Shown here: piece after piece, positions 48,981-57,009 of the stretch
Layout: each line of letters starts with the position of its first letter
Numbering within the stretch: position 1 is the first letter of the stretch
From: Advenella kashmirensis WT001
GTDB lineage: Bacteria > Pseudomonadota > Gammaproteobacteria > Burkholderiales > Burkholderiaceae_B
Length of the DNA stretch: 64,000 nt
Assembly (NCBI RefSeq): GCF_000219915.2
Contig: NC_017964.1
Span: 1,550,001-1,614,000, forward strand
Reading direction: 5' to 3'
Program-made: the position numbers and the translations under genes
Notes under the pieces: model-generated
What the model was told of the DNA's origin: nothing
Database searches by the model: none
Seen by the model: only the letters and a program-made list of their open reading frames with translations

Positions 48981-49508
48981 CTAGATAATCCGAGGTACCG
49001 CGCTGAGCGCCGGCTGATTGAACTGGTAGTCTTGCCCCGGTTCATCTTCGAAGCCGTACAGGGCAAAAAACGGCTGGTAATCGGCACCAACGTAGTTGGC
49101 GGTAATTTCAAATGGTCTGAGAATGTCTTCTAGCCGGTACTGGTAGCGGCCCTGGGGCGAATAATCATATTCCCGCACGCCAGCAGATACGGCCAGCGCC
49201 AGCTTGCGGCCGCGCATTTTGTACCCGCTTTTCGAACCATAAGCCCAGCCATAGACAAAAACATCGTCCAGCCATTTTTTCAACAACGGCGGGCAATTGA
49301 ACCAGAACACGGGAAATTGCAAGACAACCTTGTCATGTGCTTCAATCAGCGCTTGCTCACGGGCGACGTCAAATTGCCAGTTTGGGTAGGTGCCGTAAAG
49401 ATCGTGGACAGTGTACAGGTCTGGGTGTTTTTTTAACTCATTGATCCAGGCTTTGTTTACCCGTGAATTTTCCAAATCGGGGTGAGCGACGATTATCAAT
49501 GTTTTCAT
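48981..49508 (-). CDS. Flavodoxin-fold NAD(P)H oxidoreductase (KefF/MdaB-like)
   Basis: This 175-residue protein starts at MKTLIIVAHPDLENSRVNKAW (49508). The FMN/FAD-binding flavodoxin-like fold is shown by IVAHPD, VLQFPVFWFNCPPLLKKWLDDVF and the long GWAYGSKSGYKMRGRKLALAVSAG segment. Such enzymes reduce quinones or act as regulatory subunits of Kef potassium channels. No kef gene is near. It is divergent from an HxlR regulator, a common pairing for redox-responsive quinone reductases. The frame is intact. Confidence 0.87.
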   Translation of the reverse strand: MKTLIIVAHPDLENSRVNKAWINELKKHPDLYTVHDLYGTYPNWQFDVAREQALIEAHDKVVLQFPVFWFNCPPLLKKWLDDVFVYGWAYGSKSGYKMRGRKLALAVSAGVREYDYSPQGRYQYRLEDILRPFEITANYVGADYQPFFALYGFEDEPGQDYQFNQPALSAVPRII

Positions 49509-49614
49509 TTCGAGCGATCCATAGTGAGTGATGACGCTACTATGATATAGATTATGGTAAAAAATAAAAGTACGCACAATCACGTTATATACTTACCTAA
49601 ATGATAGTATAACT

Positions 49615-50013
49615 ATGGACAAAATAATGAATGCCAAACTACCAACTCCCAAAGAGATGCCCAGTTGCTTTGCCATGGAAATTCCTCTGGAGCAGACCGG
49701 TTTTGGCTACACACTGGCACGGCTTAGCGGCAAGTACAAGATGACAATTATGTATTGGCTGTCCGAGCACAAGCCAGTGCTCAGATTCAACGAACTGCAG
49801 CGCTGCATCGGGACGATTTCATACAAGACGTTGAGCAGCACGCTCAAGGAAATGGAGCAAGACGGGCTGGTTATCCGCAAGGAATATCCGCAAATTCCGC
49901 CAAAAGTCGAGTACAGCCTTTCGCAGCGTGGGCAGTCCCTGTTACCTGTGATTAATCTGATGTGCACCTGGGGCGAGGCGCAGCTGGCTGAGCAAAACGC
50001 AAAGGGATCATAA
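49615..50013 (+). CDS. HxlR-family transcriptional regulator
   Basis: This 132-residue winged-helix protein shows the HxlR core: LSGKYKMTIMYWLSEHKPVLRFNELQRCIGTISYKTLSSTLKEMEQDGLVIRKEYPQIPPKVEYSLSQRGQSL. Cysteines at the N-terminus (PSCFAM) and in the recognition region (QRCIG) could sense electrophiles or oxidants, as in related QorR/HypR-type members. It is divergent from the flavodoxin-fold reductase across about 106 bases and probably represses it. Confidence 0.9.
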   Translation: MDKIMNAKLPTPKEMPSCFAMEIPLEQTGFGYTLARLSGKYKMTIMYWLSEHKPVLRFNELQRCIGTISYKTLSSTLKEMEQDGLVIRKEYPQIPPKVEYSLSQRGQSLLPVINLMCTWGEAQLAEQNAKGS

Positions 50014-50111
50014 TCACTTATTTAGAAATAGATGAACCCGTAGGCCCACATGCAGTCGATCGGGTATTGCCACCATGGCGTGCCGTTACGATCCACGCGG
50101 CCACTGACGCG

Positions 50112-51095
50112 TTAATTTTTACTAGTGCCGGTCATTTCCATAAGCTTGCGCCACTTTGTGATTTCCGCGGGCCCGTTGGCTTTCACCGTGGCCGCGTCCT
50201 GCGGATCTATATCCAAACCAAGGCGCGCGCACACTTCTTTGTACTCTTTGGTCTGCATCTGACGCAAAAGTGAATCCGATAGCTGCTTTACAATTTCTGG
50301 CGAAGTACCGCGCGGTGCGAACATCCAGAGAGCGGAATCCACTTCGTAGCCGGGGTAGCCTAGTTCCGCTACTGTTGGCACGTCGGGCAGACTCTGGGTG
50401 CGTTTGGAAGTGGTCACAGCAAGCGCGCGAAGTCGACCGTCCCTGATCAGTGGAAGTACGGATGTCGTGCCATTAAAGCTCAGGTCAATTTGGCCGCCAG
50501 CCGCGTCGACCGCGACCTGCGTGGGGGTTTTATACGGAATATGGTTTAGCGAGATATCTGCTCTGCTGGAAAACAGCGCTGCCGCCATATGCGAGGTGGT
50601 GCCTTGGCCGGATGAGCCGTAGGAGATGGCTCCTGGGTTCGTCCTGGCTGCCTCAACGACATCCGCCAACGTTTTATATGGGGAGTTTGCCGCTACCGAT
50701 ATCACCAGCGCAGAATTAGCGAAACGTGCCAATGGTTCGAAATCTGACAAAGCGTCGTAGGGCGTGTCCCGCACTAGCTGGTTAGTATAATGCTGGGCAT
50801 AGGTGGCAAGCAGCGTATGGCCATCGGGCGCTGCTTTGGCGACATGCACCGCGCCGATGACACCGCTAGCGCCAGTACGGTTCTCTATCACAAAAGGGAC
50901 TCCAAAATCCTTGGACAGGCCCTGGGCGAGTTGACGCGAAGTCTGGTCAGTACCCGAACCAGCACCTGTAGAAACCACGATAGTTACGGGTTTTCCACCG
51001 GGGTAGTTTGCTGCAACGGCGTACGAAATTGGAAATACGACAGTGGTTGCCAATGCTCCTAGAATCTGGGTGAACCTGCGTCGTTTCATTATCAT
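50112..51095 (-). CDS. Bug-family (TctC-type) periplasmic substrate-binding protein
   Basis: This 327-residue exported binding protein is intact. It has a Tat-like N-terminus (MKRRRFTQILGALATTVVF), then GGKPVTIVVSTGAGSGTDQTSR, FVIENRTGASGVIGAVHVA, YGSSGQGTTSHMAAALF and IPYKTPTQVAVDAAGGQI. The region ALWMFAPRGTSPEIVKQLSDS is a typical late Bug motif. It stands alone: a 298-base gap separates it from the BadI-like gene. It may serve the downstream CoA-ester pathway. The ligand is unknown. Confidence 0.9.
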   Translation of the reverse strand: MIMKRRRFTQILGALATTVVFPISYAVAANYPGGKPVTIVVSTGAGSGTDQTSRQLAQGLSKDFGVPFVIENRTGASGVIGAVHVAKAAPDGHTLLATYAQHYTNQLVRDTPYDALSDFEPLARFANSALVISVAANSPYKTLADVVEAARTNPGAISYGSSGQGTTSHMAAALFSSRADISLNHIPYKTPTQVAVDAAGGQIDLSFNGTTSVLPLIRDGRLRALAVTTSKRTQSLPDVPTVAELGYPGYEVDSALWMFAPRGTSPEIVKQLSDSLLRQMQTKEYKEVCARLGLDIDPQDAATVKANGPAEITKWRKLMEMTGTSKN

Positions 51096-51393
51096 GATTG
51101 TCTCCTGTTTAGAATATAGTTGTGCCGCGTCTGGAATTTATGAATTATGTTGGCCGCCCGTTTTGCAGCGAGGCAGTTCCATTTGCGCTTTCATGTCGTT
51201 GTGTAACTCCATCGTATTTGCATAGAATCTCCCCCTAAGTCCTTCTGACTGACGGTGTCCGTCTTTTGTAATCAACGATAGCCGCAGAGATGATGCGCAG
51301 AAGCTAGAGCTCGATTTAATCTGCGGTCATTATCAAGCCTGCGCCAAACGAAGGGCTGCGCACGCCATTAACGCGAGAGGATTAAGCCCTGCG

Positions 51394-52176
51394 TCATTTA
51401 GCATATTTGCGAAAATTTGGCTTTCTTTTTTCGGTCAGAGCAGCGACACCTTCGCGCGATTCCTCAGTGTCATAGTAGAGTTTCAGTGCATACATACCCA
51501 TTCCTGCGATGCCGCTCTGGTGAGCAGTATCCATATTGAAACTTCGCTTCGCGATAGCCAACGCGGTAGGGCTGCGTTCACATAGCTCTTCCCCCCAGCG
51601 CTGAACTTCCTCGTCTAATTCATCGTGAGCAACGCAGGCATTTGCAAGACCCATTGCAACTGCCTCTGCGCCCGTGTAACGTCGGCACATATACCAGATT
51701 TCACGGGCCTTTTTTTCGCCGACAATACGGGCCAGAAAAGCAGTTCCGTAGCCTGGATCAACGGATCCCATTTTTGGGCCGACTTGACCAAAAATAGCTT
51801 TTTCGGAACAAATCGTCAGATCACAAATCGTGCATAACACATTGCCTCCGCCGATCGCATAACCTTGAACACGCGCGATAACCGGTTTAGGAACATTGCG
51901 GATCGCATCGTGCATCTCTTCCATTGGGAGGCCGATAGTTCCACGTCCGTCATAGTTGCCGTCGTGGGCTGACTGATCACCACCAGTGCAGAAAGCACGA
52001 TCGCCAGCGCCAGCCAACACAATCGCGCCGATTTTCTTGTCGTACCCAGCGTGATTAATAGCCTTAATGAGCTCGTCGCAGGTTTGCCCTCGGAATGCGT
52101 TCATTCTGTCAGGACGATTAATAATGATCCAGGCCACACCGTTGCGTGGCTCGTAAAGAATATCTTCAAATTCCAT
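51394..52176 (-). CDS. badI: 2-ketocyclohexanecarboxyl-CoA hydrolase-like enzyme (BadI/MenB group)
   Basis: This 260-residue crotonase-fold protein is very close in pattern to BadI of Rhodopseudomonas palustris, which opens the ring of 2-ketocyclohexanecarboxyl-CoA to pimelyl-CoA. Matching segments as I recall them are GVAWIIINRPDRMNAFRG, DRAFCTGGDQSAHDGNYDGRG, QGYAIGGGNVLCTICDLTIC, FGQVGPKMGSVDPGYGTAFL and AIAKRSFNMDTAHQSGIAGM. The length is equal. No badH or aliA orthologue is certain in the window, but an acyl-CoA dehydrogenase and an acyl-CoA synthetase lie close by. Assignment is from memory of the family, not a search. Confidence 0.82.
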   Translation of the reverse strand: MEFEDILYEPRNGVAWIIINRPDRMNAFRGQTCDELIKAINHAGYDKKIGAIVLAGAGDRAFCTGGDQSAHDGNYDGRGTIGLPMEEMHDAIRNVPKPVIARVQGYAIGGGNVLCTICDLTICSEKAIFGQVGPKMGSVDPGYGTAFLARIVGEKKAREIWYMCRRYTGAEAVAMGLANACVAHDELDEEVQRWGEELCERSPTALAIAKRSFNMDTAHQSGIAGMGMYALKLYYDTEESREGVAALTEKRKPNFRKYAK

Positions 52177-53015
52177 GAAATTGCCTTTTCGTAAATTGAA
52201 TGACGGGTGATCGATCGTCCATAGTCAGACAACCCGAAACACTTTAGTAGCTGACGAATAAATAAACTGCCTCTTTGTCTACACAAAACGACGCCCGGGA
52301 GATCATCTGGATAACTCACTCTTTTCCAGAGGTATGGAGCGCTTGAAAGCCTCTATACGTTTTCCGGGTTTCCTGTGCTGTCTATGCTAATAGCGTCATT
52401 GACCACGGCGGGAAGCGTAAAACCCCAAATGCGTAGAACCACCAAGTGCATCTTTAGTCCTTATTGCGACTTTCGTATATATGAACATCGTTCGAATTTA
52501 GCTCATAACTCAAAATGCTGTCAAGTGTTCTGATATGGATTTCTTGGTGCACTTCCCGGAATCGTTGTTGGCATCGGGGCGATTCGGCCAGCAGAAACCC
52601 ATCTGGATGCCAGAAAATTCTGAAATCGCATCGAACTTAACGCTCATCGCACGGGCAACAATAGCAATGAGATCAAAAGGGATGGAGTCAAAGCCGCGTT
52701 ATCAACCGTCGTGGTCTGCTATTTGAGTTAGCCACCACGAGTCCACTATCGCCAAAGCGTTCACGCTGCTCATGGGAGATTTCTTGATCGGGCGACATGT
52801 GTAGCAATGGCCCCATTGCGTGTGGCTACCTCATGCAAACGCCCGCCAAACTTCGATTTTGATGAGCACATCACGCGGGTCCTCCAAGCAGAATGGGAAG
52901 CTCTTCCAGATGTGGAGCGCACTGAATTCACGGCCCTCTTGCTACCATAGGACGCGTCATTTTCTCTCCGCTATTATTTGCTGAATAATTATTGTTAATG
53001 GTTTGCAAAAGGGAC
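52177..53015. other. Long intergenic region between badI and iclR
   Basis: No established gene lies in these 839 bases. A 47-codon frame at 52807-52950 (VATSCKRPPNFDFDEHI...LPDVERTEFTALLLP) has protein-like composition and may be the end of a lost gene. I do not recognise it. At 52471-52500 a TTTCGTATA-containing stretch with an inverted TTCGAA resembles the candidate IclR sites found further on. The badI promoter should be near the left end. No terminator was seen. Confidence 0.4.
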
Positions 53016-53865
53016 TTAACGCTCGCCGGGATCGGACGCGAATTTAAGAGCGGCACCAGCGTGTCCAAAACCAAATGAGATAGACTCGGCAGCATCCCGT
53101 ATAAGAACGGCAAAGTGTTCGGGTCTGTTTTGGGTACGGCTTACGGGTGCGGCCATGGCAAGCGCAGCAATTATGCGTCCTTGATGATCGAATATGGGCG
53201 CTGCGAAACCGGCCACATCACTGGACACTTCTCCTATGGTTATCTCCATTCCTTGCTCACGGATGTGTGGCAAACGTCTTCGAAGTTCGTCGGGGTTTGT
53301 AAGCGTTTGCGGTGTCAATGGCGTAAGAGTGGCATTTCTTAAATAATGCTCTATGTATTCGACATCTGCATAAGCCAATAAGACACGGCCGGCTGCCGAA
53401 CAGTACAGCGGGCGGGATGTGCCGAGTGCGACGGTATATCTGATTGATCGACTGCTCTCTTATTTTTTCGATATACGTAGTGGCGCCAGCATCCCGATCA
53501 AGCACAGCTATCAACACTGTTTCTTCGCTTTGGTCGACTAGTTCACGCATTATGGGCGCCGCGATACGGGACATAGACAAAGACGGCATGATTGAAGTGC
53601 CCAGTCGATACGCTGCCGGTCCGAGTGTATATCGATCCGCATCCCGCACCACATAGCCATAGCTGCACAATGGTTTGAGAAGCCCCAGGAGGCTGCTTTT
53701 CGGAGACTCCAATTCAGAACTGAAATCCCCTAACGTCATGCCGTCAGGAGCACCCGCCAGTCGTTCCAGGATTCGTAAGGTTCTAATCAAAGATCGCGGC
53801 CCGACATCGGGTTTCTTATCTAATGCTGCGAGGCTCATAGAATCGGACTCCTTTATAGATTTCAT
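53016..53865 (-). CDS. IclR-family transcriptional regulator (frameshifted)
   Basis: This IclR protein has about 280 residues, and start MKSIKESDSMSLAAL at 53865 follows AAGGAATAGTT. The winged helix reads SLIRTLRILERLAGAPDGMTLGDFSSELESPKSSLLGLLKPLCSYGYV. The effector domain includes RIAAPIMRELVDQSEETVLIAVLDRDAGATTYIEK. As written it then runs out of frame. Removing one A near 53460 gives SSRSIRYTVALGTSRPLYCSAAGRVLLAYAD, the classic IclR continuation. It is divergent from the acyl-CoA operon, and repeated TCGTAT half-sites nearby are candidate binding sites. Confidence 0.87.
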
Positions 53866-53959
53866 AACTATTCCTTCTAATTTGTATCGCGATGGTGCTT
53901 GCGGCGAGCGAACGACATTGGCGCCAACGTACGAGCAATTTCTCGAATTATTCACATAT

Positions 53960-53983
53960 TGGTATCGTATACCATCATACGAT
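53960..53983. promoter_or_regulatory. Inverted repeats in the iclR promoter region
   Basis: TGGTAT-CGT-ATACCA (53960-53974) is a perfect 6-bp-arm repeat. It overlaps ATCGTAT-n6-ATACGAT (53964-53970 and 53977-53983). The second uses the same TCGTAT half-site seen in the operators at 54341 and 62775. The site is about 95-120 bases upstream of the iclR start, so it could mediate autoregulation. Confidence 0.5.
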
Positions 53984-54340
53984 TGAGTGTTGCAGGATGG
54001 CGTCACACTCACTATATAACATTGGGAAATGGCTTCGAACCCAGCCATTAGAAACTTAACTACGGGAAGTAATAATACTTGATTGCCGCAGTCGCTTCGA
54101 TGATCAGTATTGGTTACGCACGGGTCCGGATCAAGGTCTTTCACAAGTATTTCATCTGACGCGTATTGCCACCCAGCACGCCACACAGGACTCTTGTGGA
54201 GCCGTTACGCTTTTCCAGATAATTCACGCGACCGGTTGCATCCATGGTTGAGCATCATTAATCGGATTGTCTAACGTAGAAAAATATGTCTCTTTTGAAT
54301 CTTGTTTAAGTGGGCATGCTCCATAAAAGGTAATTTGCCA

Positions 54341-54379
54341 TTGTTCGTATTTTCGTATAATATTCGTATAACCGAACAA
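54341..54379. promoter_or_regulatory. Candidate operator upstream of the acyl-CoA operon (copy A)
   Basis: The 39-bp element is bounded by perfect 7-bp inverted ends, TTGTTCG and CGAACAA, and contains TTCGTAT repeats (54345, 54352, 54363). Its first 30 bases (54341-54370) match the reverse complement of 62775-62804 at about 27 of 30 positions. It lies 43 bases before the likely GTG start of the acyl-CoA dehydrogenase. The adjacent IclR regulator is the probable ligand-responsive binder; that link is inferred. Confidence 0.65.
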
Positions 54380-54421
54380 TAGTTGCTGCGCTAAATGGGC
54401 GGCACAACTGAAGGAGTGAAT

Positions 54422-55588
54422 GTGGACTTCGATTTCAACCAGGATCAGCGGCAGCTTCGCGAGGCAGTACTTACCTTATGTGAGCGATTCGACGGGCAAT
54501 ATTGGCTAGAGAAGGATCGTGATGGGGGTTTTCCAGAAGAGTTCTATCAGACGTTCGCTAAAGCGGGGTGGCTGGGAATTGCAATGCCAGAGGAATATGG
54601 CGGAGCGGGCCTCGGAATCACCGAGGCGGCGTTAATGCTTCAGGCTGTAGCAGAGTCTGGAGGAGGCATGTCAGCTACATCGTCTATCCATTTGAATATC
54701 TTCGGTCTCAACCCCGTTGTCGTGTTTGGTACCGAGGATCAAAAAAAACAGGCGCTAACACCGCTAATTAAGGGTGAATCCAAAGCATGCTTTGCCGTGA
54801 CTGAGCCCGATGCTGGTCTGAACACGACAAAACTGACTACCCGGGCCATTAAAAGGGGTAGTGACTACGTTGTTAATGGACGAAAAATCTGGATTTCAAC
54901 CGCTCAAGTGGCCGATTACATGTTGCTGCTAGCCAGAACCACCCCGATTGAGGAGGTGAAAAAGCCGACAGATGGGCTAAGCCTGTTCTATACGAAGCTC
55001 GATCGAAAATATATAGAAGTGCGAGAAATCGACAAAATGGGACGCAAGGCAGTCGACTCTAACGAGCTTTTCATAGATGAGCTGCCCGTTCCTGCTGCTG
55101 ACTTGATCGGGGAGGAAGGAAAGGGTTTTCAGTACATCCTTCATGGAATGAACCCTGAAAGAATTCTGGTGTCTGCCGAAGCGGTGGGTATCGGACGCGC
55201 AGCCCTTGCTCAGGCTACTCAGTATGCAAAAGAGCGTATCGTTTTCGATCGGCCCATCGGTATGAATCAAGGTATTCAGCATCCGCTGGCTAGATGCTGG
55301 GCAGAACTTGAAGCTGCTAATCTCCTGACGTTTAGAGCTGCGTCGCTGTACGACAGCAAGCGTGCATGCGGCAGCGAGGCGAATGCTGCCAAGTTGCTTT
55401 CGGCTGAAGCAGCTACGCATGCGTGCGAAACTGCCATGCTGACCCATGGCGGATTTGGCTACGCAAAGGAATACCATGTGGAGCGCTACTTCCGCGAAGC
55501 GATGATTTTGCGCATAGCTCCGGTGAGTCCGCAGTTGATACTTTGTAATATCGCGGAAAAAGTGCTGGGTCTTCCAAAGTCCTATTAA
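54422..55588 (+). CDS. Acyl-CoA dehydrogenase
   Basis: This flavoprotein of 388 residues oxidises an acyl-CoA to its 2-enoyl-CoA. I chose the GTG at 54422 because AAGGAG ends 5 bases before it; an upstream ATG at 54395 lacks such a site. FAD/substrate motifs are CFAVTEPDAGLNTTKL and RKIWISTAQVADYM. C-terminal LTHGGFGYAKEYHVERYFREAMI is conserved. The usual base motif YEGT at the end is replaced by IAPVSPQ, whereas GMNPERILVSAE carries a glutamate where isovaleryl-CoA dehydrogenase has its base. This points to a branched or cyclic substrate. It is first in a rightward operon. Confidence 0.9.
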   Translation: MDFDFNQDQRQLREAVLTLCERFDGQYWLEKDRDGGFPEEFYQTFAKAGWLGIAMPEEYGGAGLGITEAALMLQAVAESGGGMSATSSIHLNIFGLNPVVVFGTEDQKKQALTPLIKGESKACFAVTEPDAGLNTTKLTTRAIKRGSDYVVNGRKIWISTAQVADYMLLLARTTPIEEVKKPTDGLSLFYTKLDRKYIEVREIDKMGRKAVDSNELFIDELPVPAADLIGEEGKGFQYILHGMNPERILVSAEAVGIGRAALAQATQYAKERIVFDRPIGMNQGIQHPLARCWAELEAANLLTFRAASLYDSKRACGSEANAAKLLSAEAATHACETAMLTHGGFGYAKEYHVERYFREAMILRIAPVSPQLILCNIAEKVLGLPKSY

Positions 55589-55608
55589 ATGAGGTTTGCA
55601 TAAGCGTA

Positions 55609-56517
55609 ATGAAACAAATTCGTTCGTTTCTTTTTATACCCGGTATCCGGGCAGACTGGGTAGAAAAAGCTGACCAGACCGGAGCAGATGCTTTAATTCT
55701 TGATCTTGAGGATAGTGTCCCCGACTCGGCTAAGGATAGCGCTCGCGATATCGTAAGTTCGAGGATCGGGATGCTCGCGAGCACTGGCCAGAGAGTGTAT
55801 GTGCGGATAAATAAGAGCGTCTTTTTATATAGTATGAAGGATTTGGAAGCAGTGATATCACCCGGTATCGAAGGGATTCTGCTTCCCAAGCCTGATGGAC
55901 CGCGCGACGTAGATATGGCCCACCTTATGATTTCGGAAATGGAGTTGAAACGTGGCATTCCGATAGGTTCAGTAGGCCTGATTCCCACTCTCGAAACCGC
56001 AAAGTCCCTTCAGTTTGCATATGAGATTGCTACACATCCTCGGGTCACGGGAATCGCTTGTGCATCGGCGCGTAGTGGAGATGTCCAACGAGCAGTTGGT
56101 TTCAAGTGGACGCGAGAAGGATTGGAGAGCTTGCACTTTAAGTCTGCAGCGATTATCGCCGCAAGGGCCGCTGGTAAACAACCCATTGCCGGGTTATGGC
56201 AGGACGTTCGAGATCTCGAAGGCTTCAGCCATGCCGTCGCGTTGCATCGCCAGTTGGGTTTTACGGGTGAACTACTCATTCACCCGTCCCATGTTGCGCA
56301 AGCCAACGCAGCATATAGTCCTGACGAAGAAGAGCTCCGATATTACTCGCGGATGATTGAAGCCTTTGAACAGGCTGAGGCCCAAGGACGCGCAGCAGTT
56401 ATATACGATGGTGAACACATCGATTCTGCACATGTAAAGACGGCACGATTAATTCTCCAGCAAGCGGATTCTTTCGCTGAATTAGCTGTCACAGCCCGAC
56501 CACACCATACCATTTGA
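55609..56517 (+). CDS. HpcH/HpaI (CitE-like) CoA-ester lyase
   Basis: This 302-residue enzyme belongs to the citrate lyase beta/malyl-CoA lyase family, which cleaves or forms C-C bonds of CoA esters such as citramalyl-CoA. It shows RSFLFIPGIRADWVEKA, ALILDLEDSVPDSAK, ILLPKPDGP, GLIPTLETAKSL (Mg-binding glutamate) and ARSGDVQRAVGF (Mg-binding aspartate), ending with LLIHPSHVAQANAAYSP. It lies 20 bases after the dehydrogenase gene and just before a MaoC gene, the same lyase-hydratase pair found in C5-dicarboxylate (itaconate) catabolism. The exact substrate is inferred only. Confidence 0.88.
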   Translation: MKQIRSFLFIPGIRADWVEKADQTGADALILDLEDSVPDSAKDSARDIVSSRIGMLASTGQRVYVRINKSVFLYSMKDLEAVISPGIEGILLPKPDGPRDVDMAHLMISEMELKRGIPIGSVGLIPTLETAKSLQFAYEIATHPRVTGIACASARSGDVQRAVGFKWTREGLESLHFKSAAIIAARAAGKQPIAGLWQDVRDLEGFSHAVALHRQLGFTGELLIHPSHVAQANAAYSPDEEELRYYSRMIEAFEQAEAQGRAAVIYDGEHIDSAHVKTARLILQQADSFAELAVTARPHHTI

Positions 56518-56530
56518 TATGAAGGTAAAA

Positions 56531-57009
56531 ATGAAAAAAACTCGAGGAAGGTATTTGGAAGAGTTGTCTCCAGGCGACGTATATCAACATGCAGTGACGA
56601 GAACCGTCACTGAGACAGATAATTTATTATTCTGTGCGCTCACTCACAACACCCAGCCTTGCACCTTGACGAAGAATTTGGACGAGAGTCAATTTATGGG
56701 GGCAGAGTGGTGAACAGTATATATACGCTCGGTTTGGTGGTCGGCGTTGGGGTTACAGAGCTAACTTTGGGAACCACCTTGGGTAATCTGGGTTTTGGAG
56801 AAATATCCTTCCCAAATCCAGTCCGTGTGGGAGATACGATCCGGTCAGAGACCGAAGTGATCAACTGCCGGCGATCCAGCTCTCGTCCGGACGCGGGTAT
56901 TGTGGAGTTTGAAAGCAGGGGATTTAATCAGCGGAACGAGATAGTCGCGCGCGTCAGGCGTATGGCGCTAATGAAATGCATAAACACTTCGGAATCGGAT
57001 TCGGTATGA
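56531..57009 (+). CDS. MaoC-family acyl-CoA hydratase (frameshifted)
   Basis: This hot-dog-fold hydratase has about 160 residues. GAAGG precedes the ATG at 56531; an in-frame ATG at 56519 lacks a site. The sequence runs RGRYLEELSPGDVYQHAVTRTVTETDNLLFCALTHNTQP. One T is missing after 56660; restoring it reads PLHLDEEFGRESIYGGRVVNSIYTLGLVVGVG and GNLGFGEISFPNPVRVGDTIRSETEV. The Asn-His pair THNTQPLH is the usual catalytic region. It overlaps the next gene (ATGA). It resembles the Ich/mesaconyl-CoA hydratase subgroup, but that is only a suggestion. Confidence 0.85.
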
